The notes beneath the pieces were generated by a model. It had not been told where the DNA came from. It made no database searches and was given only the letters and a program-made list of their open reading frames with translations. Both the position numbers and the translations under genes were made by a program. From NCBI GenBank assembly GCA_028023455.1, contig JAQFVV010006637.1, forward strand, positions 374,001 to 438,000: DNA of 64,000 nucleotides, read 5' to 3'. Below are positions 11,644 through 23,610 of this stretch, one piece after another; position 1 is the stretch's first letter; every line of letters starts with the position of its first letter. Source of the stretch: Epiperipatus broadwayi (lineage: Eukaryota; Onychophora; Udeonychophora; Euonychophora; Peripatidae).

Positions 11644-12239
11644 AATTTAATTAAATATTCAGTATTAAACTGAAATTTATACCTTTGGTTTCTGGGTTCA
11701 ATCTCTACTCTGAGCTGAATTATACGCTCATACTTTATTAAAGTAATAATGTCACAATAAATATTTTGCTAAAATATTTATTTAAATGTTTAAATAAAAA
11801 GATTTTAAAGGAAAAGATAGTCAATATTTTGCCTAAGACTGTTGCAGCAAATTTATAATAGTAGGTACCACTTGCAATAGGAATTGGCAGAATCTTATTT
11901 AGGCACAATTTAGTGATCCTTTAAATGTATCTTCATATTAATAATTAAAGATTTGATGAGGAGAAATGTCAAATCCTCACATTATAAAGCCTGCATGCTT
12001 TTCCCACATTAAAGTATGTTCTGTTTGATTAATAAATATATGTTAAATATTCTGGTTTCATGTTATTTCTCGTTCCTATTTCAATCCAATTCAGTCTTAG
12101 TTAATTATATATATATATATGATATAACTATATATGCATTAATTACCATTTATGAAAGTTATCTTTAATTTCGTGCTAATAGCAATTAAATTAGTTAATA
12201 TATATATTTAAAGTCCTGAGTTTCATGTTTCTCCCTGCC
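11644..12239. other. Gene-free AT-rich DNA
   Basis: No ORF supported. One GGGTTCAATCTC (B-box-like) near 11693 and a short TA run near 12107 are the only notable items. Confidence 0.45.
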
Positions 12240-12412
12240 CTATGCCGGCCGCGAAAGTTGGATATACGTGTAACTTCAAGTGTGGTCGTTCGTAGGGTCT
12301 TGCGTCATGAAGTACAGGCAAACGAGTTGAAGTGTAGTTGGATTCGGGACATCACAATCCTGGTCTGGTCAGCTTTGGTCTCTTTGTCTGGATTCTAGAT
12401 CTGTTACGCGAA
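12240..12412 (-). other. GC-richer island, minus-strand open frame, unidentified
   Basis: Composition jumps to markedly higher G+C. On the minus strand one frame is open for about 43 codons, from a TGA near 12355 to a TGA near 12225, and reads like ordinary protein. It has no recognisable motif and no clear splice sites. It may be related to the minus-strand frame at 11425-11643. Confidence 0.2.
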
Positions 12413-13114
12413 TGAACAAAACTACAGTACTTAAAAGTTTATAATATTTAAGTTTCTAATATTTATTTACGTATATTATTTTTGAAGAAATACAGACATC
12501 GATTTGTAATATATATATATTGAAACAGTAAGATTCGTATTCGAATCTTAAGTTTCACCTTTTTCTGTTGTCTCTCACTGACCGGTCTATCCCGCCCAAA
12601 TTTAAACTTTTTGGTATCGAATTGTGTGTGTAGCAATATTAAAAATGTATAAATATATGTAGAATTCAGCATAAACACACACACATTTCGATCTCAAATT
12701 AAAGGCAATAAATAGGGATAAAATAATATAATTTAGATTTCTTTTAGTTATATAATTTTGTATAATTTTAATCATTTATTTTGGATTATAAAGTTCGAAT
12801 TTATTGCTTTGTTTAAATTTCATTTAATAATAATTCTAAAAAAATCTGATGTAATATTTAATTAAAAGTTAAAATAATCTTATGTTCCCTTTTTGTCTTT
12901 GAAATTTAAAAACATCTGTCAGTGATAGATAATAGATTAATTAAAGAAAAATTCCCCAAAATGTAATTAGTAAATGTAAAATGTAAACAATAGAACGGCA
13001 GCTTTCTTTATAATTAAAACCAACAATATGCATTGATTATCCTCAGGGCAGATTAAGTAGAACCTAAAAATACCTTAACAAAAATGTGAAAGATTAAGAT
13101 AAGAAAAGAGGCCA

Positions 13115-13345
13115 TCTTAGACGGGCTGGAGACATTCACTTAAACTTTAGCTTTGCTCTCGATCACTGAGAGTCTCCAAAATATAAAAATAAATTGTTCC
13201 TGCCAAGGTATGACCAAGTAAAAGCACCTAGATTATTCTCCATCGGGAGATGGCCTATCGGATGCGGAACTTTCCATTGCCCGTCATAAATTCACCATGA
13301 AGATCTGCTGCCTGAAATAAATGAGAAAGCTGCTGCTGCTGCTGC
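13115..13345. other. GC-richer island with short CTG run
   Basis: A G+C-enriched stretch ending in (GCT)6 at about 13331-13349. No convincing ORF on either strand. The flanks 12413-13114 and 13346-14042 are AT-rich and hold nothing I can support. Confidence 0.3.
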
Positions 13346-14042
13346 TGTTAAAATAAATGAAATGCCTAAATATAAGAAAGAACTGCTAATCACGAACCTT
13401 TTGCTACTAAACTAATGGAATCAGAAAACTTCTTATAAAACAGGTACCTGTCTGTGTTCAAACTCTAGAATACTCTAATAACATGCTATAGCTCTTCTTC
13501 ATCTTACTTATCTAAATTGTAGAAATGTAAAAACTACCATTTGTATAACTAAAGTGAATAATTAACTTAATGTGTAAATTTCTCTAATAATCTAGCTTAC
13601 CTCATTCTATCTTTCTGGGGTGCGTATTTCTAAAATCTACATTTTATCTATATTTATTATTTAATTATTGCATGCTCATAATTGTCTCAATTTTCAAAGT
13701 CTAAATCTATGATCGCTTGAAACAGTGAATGCGTGTCAAATTTTCATTAATATTTACTTTCATAAATTACTTAACTTTCATATAAATCGACATACATTCA
13801 ATGCATCATTTATTGTAATGCAGGGTCTACTACTTCGCAAATGGCTGGCATATTAGTTGTAATAATTCCCAGTTTATATATGTTTTGTATTTATTAAATC
13901 TTAATGAATAGTTCTAGAAAATTACATTTCTTTGAGAGTCGCCAACGTTCTTTTAGTAAATATTGATAATGTAGGGCCGAGTTAGAAGTGTATTTAAATC
14001 TTATCATAATCATTAATACATTATACATGTGTTACGTTTTAG

Positions 14043-14264
14043 AGACGCGATGACCCATTCTGCCGTGAAATTCCCGGATGCTTCAGGGTTGAAATTAACC
14101 CCAGTCGTCCTACACAAGCAGACATAATGGGTGCTCCCATAGGACTTGACGACGTCATGCAGCCAGCCGGCAAACTGCGACATGGACCGCTTGTCCCTGG
14201 TTATGCTTATGTGACACCTTACTTCATCGGGCTGATGGTAGAGACCAGCCCGACATTCTTATAA
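14043..14264 (+). CDS. Possible terminal exon, 73 residues, unidentified
   Basis: A 222-base frame opens directly after a TTTTAG acceptor-like sequence and ends in TAA. G+C content is higher than the neighbourhood and codon use is mixed rather than AT-driven. The peptide ends in a Pro/Gly/Tyr-rich tail (GPLVPGYAYVTPYF), a style seen in some small axonemal proteins, but I do not recognise a family. Caution: a minus-strand frame across the same bases is also open for about 65 codons, so this could equally be part of a GC-richer dispersed repeat. No partner exon was identified. Confidence 0.25.
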   Translation, partial: RRDDPFCREIPGCFRVEINPSRPTQADIMGAPIGLDDVMQPAGKLRHGPLVPGYAYVTPYFIGLMVETSPTFL

Positions 14265-14793
14265 ACTCATTCACGGCATTGCAGTTTCGATATACTGCCA
14301 TTCCATATCACCTTTCTAAAGCTTACCACGTGTTCCTGTCTTAATTTTATTATTCTATATATCACTCCGCCTCTGTATTATCTTCATAATTCACTCTCAA
14401 ATAAATGTTTGCCCTTAGTTATAAATAAATATTTTAATTAAATAAATATATGTCTGCCGCTACTCTTATAAACCTTACTTTAGACTCTTGCATTGCAAAG
14501 GTATAAATCCCTCCAGGCATGCATTAGAAATACTTACTCGAGAATTTTAGGTAGCTAGATTACGCCTTCAAATAAGTGAATTCCTTTTGTAAACAAATAA
14601 ATAAATGTATTCTTTAAAATATAATCATGTTGCAAATCCCGCTACTGAAGCTTTTAATCCATAAAATATTATTAGTAAATGATCTTATTAAAATGTATTA
14701 ATAAATAATTTTAAACTATACGTCTGCAGTTACGTTTCATTTATTCGATATCCATTCTATACGATATTTCCTCGATTATGTAAATATGAAGGT

Positions 14794-15044
14794 TTAATTA
14801 ATATTAGTTTGAGTATTGGCTAACTCGAAAATAAAATCATGAATCTCTTGCATATCCCTGACCACCGTGCCTAAAGAAATATTTACTAATGTCGCATCAG
14901 ATGCATTGTTTCGTGGATTGTATTGTGGAACCGATAAACTATGTTCGAACTCAGTACCATGGGTGGCTTCGCTACCTCGATGGTGCTGCTGTTCTGTGTG
15001 GTGGTCGAATTCTGCACTATGTTTACGAGTCACACGTTTTCTGA
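14794..15044 (-). CDS. Possible terminal exon, minus strand, about 83 residues, unidentified
   Basis: On the minus strand an acceptor-like TTGTAACAG ends at 15045, after which a frame is open to TAA at 14794-14796. The first half is His/Glu/Gln-rich (EFDHHTEQQHH). The second half looks helical (SLGTVVRDMQEIHDF). It resembles a cytoplasmic tail or loop, but I cannot assign a family. The codon choice is less AT-driven than random sequence here. Support comes only from frame length and the splice-like border. The + strand is also open over part of it. Confidence 0.35.
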
Positions 15045-15051
15045 CTGTTAC

Positions 15052-17966
15052 AATATATATATATATATTACTATTTGTTTCCTAAATGTAATTAGAACTT
15101 GGTAGATATAAAATGTGTCATCAGACGGTATTGTGAAAACATTAACATAAAATAAGAATAGCTTGTTTATTATTTTAAAAAAATTCTCAATTTCCATACT
15201 GGAGAGTAATAGTTATCATCACTATAAAAGATAAATGTTTTATACTCATCCTTAATTAGTTTGTTTCACTAGTAATCAATTATTAATAAACCTCATTTAA
15301 TAATGTTGGAAAAATGTTCACTCTTTTAAGAAAAACAAGTCAAATCCTTGCTTAGCAGACCTAGATGATATTTATCATATCGAGCTTATTTATTTTACCT
15401 AAAGATCCTTTACTGGATTCATGTGCAAGTCAAATGTTAGTAGTGCTACTCCATTAATAAAATATAACTGCATCATTAGGCTGCTTTATTATATACTGTG
15501 CAGCAATGAAAAATTAATACTAACTTATAAAAGTGATGCATAAAATATGCCTTATATATTTACTCACATACATAAAGATGATCAACTCCATTTAACTTAG
15601 AAGTCGAAATTTAAGAGCTCACAAAACATATATTTGCAATAGTAGTTTTATATAGATTTAATAGTTACTTAAGTGGATACAACCTGAACCTAAGGTAAAT
15701 CACATTTAATTCCATTAAATATTAACAATAATAATATTTTAAAAAAAATCTTACCTGCACACGGTATAGTAATATCTGAGAAAACTTTATTACATTAATA
15801 ACAACTATAATATGAACTAACTAAGAAAGAAGCGATTATGAGAAAGTATATTAAATAATCCATCAAGTTAATTGCACAATTAATTTTATTTTTTTGTAAG
15901 ATCCTTTCTTCTTAGAAACAGCATAAAGAGTAATAAATTCTATTTATTGTACTTGTTAATCCAAGATAATTATATTTAACACATTAATCTGTTTTTAAGA
16001 TTCCTTATAACTTGGATGTTTATTATATTTAATATTTGCTATGATAATCCACAATTCAGGAGTGGCATTTAAATATTTAGCTTCATAATCCATTATCCTT
16101 TGAACGTTATTTAAATATTTAGCATGTGTAATCCTTAATGTAATTTCTTAAACAAGTGGATACAAATTTGTAGATTTATTCCATGCAGTGATTTAATTCA
16201 TTTGAACAGATGCTATAATTTATCTAAAAGATTAGCGTTCATTACTTCTTTAATTTGAGATATCAAATTAATCTATTCATTTATAGATCTTTAATCTACG
16301 ATGCTAGGGATTCTGATTCTAGCTTTATCAGTTTACCATCCATAACAAAGCGATTTTCATTATTTTTGAATCAAGGTACTAATTGTTATTTCACAAAGTA
16401 AATATAGGCATTTGATACATATTCTAAAATATTTCTAAACATACTGCTAACTGAAATAATAAAATATCAACTCACTTCACTATTAAGTATAGTAAACATA
16501 TTTGTTTAAAAGCAGTTTAAAGATCATTATTAATGTAATTTCAATGCTCTTTGTTTGAATTAGTCCACGTTTTAATATTTTTCTAAGCAACAAGTTTATA
16601 AAGGAGCATACTTGAGTTGAAAAAAATATTGTTTAAAGTTTTTCCTTTCACAATTTAAGATGGGATAAATTCCCACTATTAAAACTTATATGCACCTTTC
16701 TTGAAGTAAAAGAATTATTTTACCATATTTTTGAAAAATAACATTAGCAACTTATTTGCAATTAATAAATATACTTTTCCAAAATATATCAGCTATTTAC
16801 CATCACTTTCAATTAAAGAAATCCAGAGATTAACTTGTCCATTTTCCCACTAACAGTTGGCTATAGTAAATGAGATTTCTTGAAATAAAGAATTAATGAA
16901 TTAATTAATGGTGTTTTTTGGTTTATCTATTGTTGTTAATCTTTAGAATAAGAAGAAATCATTTGCCTAGAAAAGATAACTTTCTAATTGTCACCATGCA
17001 TATGAAAACAAAATGGCTATTTAAAAATTTGAAGCCGGTTAGGTTCTGAATGCAATGAAAAGTTGTAGATTATCTGGATTTTCCAAACTTCACCTTTTAT
17101 ACCAGTTAACACATAATATCTAAATATTCTTCTTCATGCATTGGGGTTTCTTCATGTATCCATGAAATATTGGAAGGTCATCATCATTTTTACCAGACAA
17201 AAATGATAGACATTAAAATTTTTGAATCAAGATGGCAAACGTTTAGAGACCCCATTCAATAATAAAAAAGGTAATTAAGTATTAGTCCTGCAATGTAGAA
17301 GAGATAGGAGACTTTTCACATCCACAATAAATGTGTAATCTTGCGATATCAAATTGAAAGAATATAAACCCTGTGGATATATATTGAAAAACGTCTGAAA
17401 AGGTGATTTAGATTTTTCAAAACGTGCTTTGATTGTTATTATTTTGCTTTATTTATAGTTGTCAGTTGCAAAAACATTGTCTTTTTCAAAACGTGCTTGG
17501 AAAACATCTGTTTTTTTTTTTTTGGGGGGGGGGGGGAACATACTTTGATTATTATTCTTTTTTTGCGTTCCATTCATTTGATGTAATTTTAATGAGTGTA
17601 AGTACTTTTCGTATTTTGATTTTGCTTTCATAATTTCATAAGAAATGTGTGTATGTGTTTTTTGTATTTGGAAATAGTCCAGAGTCATGACAATTTGGAA
17701 ACTGCCCACTACCGAATTGAATGCCTTCATTGTTTTATTGTTCTGTTTGATGTATTTACCAAAAGGTATAGGTTGATGAAGCGGTAATTAGAAAACTAAT
17801 GTAAGTTAAAATAAGATTAATTAACCAACGGTCGTTGAGCCGTAGTTAAGTATTACCCTAAAGCATCATGTTCATAGGAGTGTATTAAATACATTATGCC
17901 TCAAAATATTTAAATACATTTAAATTTATTTTACTTTTATTTACATAATGAATTATTTAATTTTAG
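15052..17966. other. AT-rich intergenic or intronic DNA upstream of the first visible lipoxygenase exon
   Basis: No supported coding sequence in 2.9 kb. A T14 run followed by G13 lies at about 17511-17537. The lipoxygenase exon that should precede 17967 was looked for here (the metal-binding H-x-x-x-x-H helix) and not found, so the upstream intron probably extends beyond what I can resolve or the exon lies in the gap. Confidence 0.5.
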
Positions 17967-18078
17967 GGTTATTATTACAGAGATGATGGTTTTAAGCTAT
18001 GGAATGCTATCAAGAATTATGTTGAAAAATATGTCTCTCGCATTTACAATTCGGATGAGGAAGTGGCACATGACAAAG
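17967..18078 (+). CDS. Lipoxygenase, internal exon (YYYRDDG)
   Basis: This 112-base exon has acceptor ATTTTAG|GG and donor AAAG|GTCTG. It encodes 37 codons plus one base, starting GYYYRDDGFKLWNAI. Animal lipoxygenases have the same Y-x-Y-R-D-D-G-x-x-x-W-x-A-I stretch in the catalytic domain, about 100-150 residues from the C-terminus of human 5-lipoxygenase. The exon joins in phase 1 to the exon at 20720: the split codon restores Val and the reading continues LQDF. Lipoxygenases are non-haem iron dioxygenases that insert O2 into polyunsaturated fatty acids. Whether this protein is active is questionable (see the last exon). Upstream exons are not visible in the window. Confidence 0.9.
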
Positions 18079-18446
18079 GTCTGATATGCTTTATAGATGG
18101 TTATATATATATATTCACAAAATTTAAATATTTATTACATAAATAATGTTTTGCAAAATATACAAAAAAATGATGCATATGTATACAATCTTGCATTTAC
18201 ATAATGATTAAAAAACAAGTCTAAAGCAATATATATATATATATATTGAATGTGTGGAGTTATCCATTTAAATTAACTTATTTAGAAAACACTTAACACA
18301 GAACAACTGCCCCAAACCAAGGGCTAAATTCAATTGACAGGCTGATTGCATTCAAAAGATAGATATATAATTAAATTTGATTTTCATATATATATAATTA
18401 ATCCCAGTGCATAACACTATACTGAAATAAATATACAAATATTAAG

Positions 18447-18527
18447 CAATTAAATCATCCCACATGATTAAGAATCCAGTACAGAGGGCAGTATTGGATT
18501 TCTTAATCATGTGGGATGATTTAATTG
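18447..18527. repeat. Hairpin with 35-bp inverted arms (small MITE)
   Basis: Left arm 18447-18481 and right arm 18493-18527 are reverse complements (core AATCATCCCACATGATTAAG) with about one mismatch, around an 11-base spacer. It lies in the intron between lipoxygenase exons. There is no coding content. It is either a very short MITE or the ends of a deleted element. Confidence 0.75.
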
Positions 18528-20719
18528 ATATCTATATATAACGTCGACACTTATCCTTGATTTATGGCCATTCGCTATGGCATTTTGATATTTACCCTGA
18601 GACATTAAATAAGCAAACACTAATATTTTATTTTGCCTAGCTATATTATATTGCTATTATATATTATAACATTGTAATATATAAAAAAAAAAGGATGATG
18701 TTTACATTAAAAGAAACTTTAGGATTATTTGTTTATTTATTTTAAATAAATTCAGAGATCAATAAAATGCATCTTTGATTTCGATGTATATTCATTTGAA
18801 ATATGCACATATGTAATAGAAGAGTCTTAGATATAAATACATTTTATCTAGGTAAAATTGAGAGATTTAATACTATTGATTTATTAGTTATAGTTACAGT
18901 TTTTGGCTTGATCAGTTCATAGGGAATATTAAATAAAAAAAACCAACCTCACTTTCCCATTATCTTTATATGTACATTACAGTTTTGCAGCTTTCATGGT
19001 ATAACTAAATATCTGTGGACTCACCAGTCCAGAAATGGTAATTTCTTATTATGGAAAAGATCTTATATCAAGGAAAGTGAGGTTTATCATAAAATTCATA
19101 TCTTATAATAATATATATTTATATATCTGAATATATGAATGTGAAAAAAAACTCAGTATTTCACTCTTCTAATATTATTTCATGTCTGTGTACAGTTTGG
19201 GAATATCCAAATGATAATAATCAGGTCTCTCAAAATTTTAAAGCATCTAGATTTGTAAAAATTACATTATGCAAATTTAAAGAAAATAATAACATGCTTA
19301 TCTCTATGCACCAAAGAGACTCTGCATTATATGCAAAATCCATTATATAAACCAGGGTTGGCCAAACTGTTTAGTCATTGGGGGTGACTTTTGGTGAAAA
19401 TGTACCTGAGAGTGACTACATTTTTTCAGGGCTTCGAACCCAGAAAGCAAAAAAAATGTTATATTTGCCAAAACAAAAAATAATAATAATTCAAAGTCCT
19501 GTTTTTTTTTTAATGTACTTACAAATTGATGTTTTTTTATAAGGGCTTTTTAGATATTCACAAATATTGGTAATGTTTTTAAAAGATACTTACAAACTGA
19601 TGATTTTTTTCTATAAGATAAGCACATCGAAGACTTTTTACTATGACTATTATTAAATTACCCCAGCGTCCTCTAGTGTTACAATTTGACCATGTTGCTT
19701 TATAAAATATTTATTAAATATTATTTATTAAATCCTTGGGAATTATCTGATAGCTAGATGAAGTGGTTTAAAAAGTTGACAAGTTCTTTGTTTTAAAATC
19801 ATTCATTAAAATGCTTGTTTCTCCAGGACAAGTTATTTTCATTTCTCATCAGGAAAACAGCAATTAAATATTTGTAAGAATTTTAGTTCTAGTGTTACAC
19901 AAAAATAATTTAATTCTTTTCAACCTGGATTTATTTTTGAGAACCACAATAACAACAGGTGTTATTTTAAATTTAACTATTTTTAAACGAGAATAACTTT
20001 GAATTTTTACTTTATTTATTTTTATATTCAAATCAACTCTGAATTTATCACTATAATTTGTCTATGTTCACATCAGCTTTGTGCTTGACTTCCAGAGATC
20101 TTGCTGAGGACTGCAGTCAACATCTTGGCCATCCTTGGTATAGGTTATGAATAACACCAGTTTAATATTAATATGCTCCAATAAGGAGAGGACTGGATCT
20201 CTTTCTAATCTACCAGTGGTACCCCATCTATTATATAATGCATGTGTTACATAGGACATACTTTAAATATTCATCACAAAAATTATGAGTCCATCATGTA
20301 TCAATCATGACCGGTAACATGAAATATAGCAGTATATTTCATACATTTGTAAATTTCTTCAATGTTTTCTTTGCCATCATGAAATCTTGCAAACTAATGT
20401 TCTTGCATCTTGTGGCTTTATTACCATAAACAGTCAAAATTATTTTAAATGTTTCACTGACAGTTTTTCCCAATTTAAAACAAAATGCATATTGTGCAAT
20501 CAAAGGTCAAGAGACAAAAAACTGTCCCATTCTATGTCATGACTCATTATCCAGACACCCTAGCACTTTTAAATTTTTTTATTAATAGCTAAACTATGTT
20601 TTCTATATAACATGTTGTTGTTGTTCATTCAACGATGAACTATCAACAGGTTGGGGGGAGCAGTCATTAGTAACTTTTTAATAAAGCACATAGTTGAATA
20701 ATGTATTATTTCATTTCAG
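18528..20719. other. Lipoxygenase intron, AT-rich
   Basis: No supported gene. At about 19353 there is CAGGGTTGGCCAAACTG, which resembles one terminus of hAT-type elements (CAGGGGTGGGCAAACT). The matching opposite end was not found, so only a possible hAT fragment is noted. The remainder is AT-rich intronic sequence. Confidence 0.45.
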
Positions 20720-20811
20720 TTTTACAAGATTTTGCTTCCAGTATCTCTGATTCTGCTCAAGGAAACATACCATCATTTCCACATCCAATTGATTCCAAGC
20801 AATTATTAATT
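20720..20811 (+). CDS. Lipoxygenase, internal exon (LQDF)
   Basis: This 92-base exon has acceptor CATTTCAG|TT and donor ATT|GTAAGA. It completes the split Val codon and encodes LQDF...FPHPIDSKQLL, matching the lipoxygenase segment LQDF...GFP...REQL that precedes the iron-ligand helix. It ends in phase 0. The 3' neighbour should be an exon of about 90-100 bases coding the conserved Q-H-x-x-x-N helix; I did not find it in the following 38 kb. The middle of this exon is more divergent from vertebrate enzymes than the exons on either side, being rich in Ser where vertebrate proteins have aromatic and Gly residues. Confidence 0.85.
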
Positions 20812-21176
20812 GTAAGATTTTTTTTTTAAATTTTGCACAAATATAATATATATATATATATATACTTTGTTTATTTTTACATATCAATGCATAATACATT
20901 TATACTTTGCATAAAAGTTAATATAGTACTATAATATACATACACTCTTGAGGTTTATTGCCTTAGTAAATATTAAAAAATAAAGATAAGGAGTAAAAAC
21001 ACAAAAAAATATACTTTATATGGCAAAAATAAGAAGAAAAATAAATTACAAATTAATAAGTATGTACTTAACATTTATTCTCTTATCTCGTTTATTAAAA
21101 TCCAGACAAAACAAAAAAGGAAAACATTTACTTAAAAAGAATGTATGAAAATGGATTATGTCCTATTCATGAGGAG

Positions 21177-21545
21177 TCAGATTGACTTATGGTTAACATG
21201 CATAGGATGAGAAGATTGGCATCTATGTGGGCTTTAAGCATTTCATCATCAGCTTTTCAATGAAATGGATGGCTGAAGAGTTGTGGAGTGGAGTGGATTG
21301 CAGCTTGTCCATTAAAGTATGAAGATTGGTTATCTTAATATAAACTGAGCATTGACTGTATATATGTGTGGAGATGATAATCTGGATCAACTGAGGAGTG
21401 CTGGTTCTGCACGAAATAATATATTGGTGATTATTGATCTTTTCGACATGTGTATGATCAAGTGTGTCAGCAGTATGAGATGACGTGGATAGTTGAGGGT
21501 CATGTGAAAGTCTGAGTTCAAACCCCTATATATTACATATTGGAG
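21177..21545 (+). repeat. Dispersed repeat A, copy 1
   Basis: About 350 bases are shared with 31018-31365 at moderate identity. Landmarks are GGATGG(C/T)TGAAGA, CTTGTCCATTAAAG, ATATAAACTGAG, GAGTGCTGGTTC and, near the 3' end, a tRNA B-box-like CTGAGTTCAAACCCC. No ORF. The B-box-like end suggests a SINE or a fragment of a larger element. Sequence between 20812 and 21176 is AT-rich with no gene. Confidence 0.65.
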
Positions 21546-23602
21546 TGCAGGTATGAAAAAGACTACTGTAGAAAAAATTTATATTTTAATTAATAAGATA
21601 GCTTCTTTAAATTATTTCCAAATAATTGATGATCTCAATACAATTACGTATTTTTCAGACTTTTACATTATAAATTATAAAGTTTTTTTTTTAAAAAAAA
21701 ATCATTATGGAGGCTTGACTCAACTTTTTAATAACTTAAATTAGTAAAGATATAGTTTTTGTCTTGTGGTTGGCTTTTAATATCTGTTTTGCAATCTGTT
21801 TTCAACATCTAGACAGCGGTTTTAAAGGGTGAAAAAATAAACAGTATTTAAAATGAAAAATATACTTGCTTAAATTTGTTTAACTATGAAAGACATCTTG
21901 GTACTGATTTATAATGTGCTTTCCACTATTTTGGTTTCTAAAAGGAACCTCAAACCATTGTAAATACAATCAAGCACTAAAAGATGTCAGATAATAGCAT
22001 CTTTGATAAAATGAGTTCCAGTTATTTTGTCTAATAAGTTAAAATTGCATTTTTTTATCAAAAGAATCCCCACAACTATCATAGAAATAAGCATAATCAT
22101 GTGACCAAAATCCAAATAAGTCTGACATCAAATATCAAAAATATTAGTAATTAAGAAATGACAAAAAAATTAGTGAATCACAGTATACATTTAAGTACTC
22201 ATCTCAATGCATTTCCAGAAGAAAAGATATAATGAGTGATTTGTGCTAATTTACACTACATTCTACTTATTATTCAATTCTTTGCTGATACGTCATTGAA
22301 GAGTTAAGATTCTTATTGTTTGAAATTACAAAGTAAAATGTAAATATGATGCTTCTGTAACTGTTACAAGGAATGTATTAATAAATCTGTCTTATTATAA
22401 TGGCAAATATATATTTTTTCTTTTTCTAAAGATATAACATTGTATATGTTTCAAAGAATGCTACCTTCATAAGCATATTATTTTTCTTTTGCTATTATTC
22501 AATAATTGACAGTTTTATTCTGCTGTAACCTATGGCAATTGTAATTGCAAATTTAGGAATTTTATTAAAATATAAATTTGGAGAATATTTTCGTGACAGA
22601 TGTATTTAAAATCAACCGAAAAATCATTTCATAATTAGAAAAATACGATGGCATTAGATAAAACTCCCGAAATTGAAGACATTATTTGCATAACCACAAA
22701 ATCTGTGGTGTTTAAATAAGTAAAATGCAGACGTATTTATAATATACATTTATATAATTAAGTACTATATGCTAGCATAGTAGGAGAATTAATTGAAGCA
22801 TACTAATGTACTCACAATGTATTCTTATCTTTGTTGTTTCAATATATGAACTTTGATGTTCTATTTTTCAAGCATTAGAAACAACTACCCATTGATATTA
22901 AATATTTTATCTGATGAAAATTTATAGTTATTCATTTAGATTATTTTACATATTACATGGGAAAAATATCATTAATCTACGTAATGAGTAATCTATCATT
23001 GTATCTACTGTATATAATATATTGATTTTTTATTGCTAAGTTTACTATTAATAAAAATACATAATAGCTCATTATTCCTGATTTGTCTGATTTCACAAAT
23101 TGTCTTATTGACTCACAATTTTGTTACTCATCTCACTATCCAATCATTTGAAGTATATACCAGTCCATTATCTAAAATGAGCTACTTCCTGGAATGTTGA
23201 CAATAAAGGGATTATAATGTTGAAATCAGTCCTTATTTGGTTGTATGCATTGGTAGCTCTTTTGTAAGAGGAAGATGGCAGTCGAAAATTTTGGCCATTT
23301 TTATGAGTCTCAAAATAAAACTATCAGTGTATAATTACCTTAAGACTGATTGTCACAAATTGGTGATAATCAGGAAATATAGTTCACACTTGGAGACCCT
23401 CTCCATTACAATATATAAACTATGGAGAGTACTTGATCAAAGCAATTATTGATAAATAATTGATTAGTCCTACAATTAAATTATTTAATAAATAATGCAA
23501 TATTTGACTATCATTTTTATCACCATCTCTGTTGTTTTATTAGATGATTATCATTAATCATTTTAACTAATAGAATAAATTTTAAATCAATCCAGTTAAT
23601 TA
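21546..23602. other. Lipoxygenase intron, AT-rich, nothing recognised
   Basis: Searched for lipoxygenase exon sequence and transposase motifs on both strands without success. Short ORFs here are AT-rich chance frames. Confidence 0.5.
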
Positions 23603-23610
23603 TATATAAA

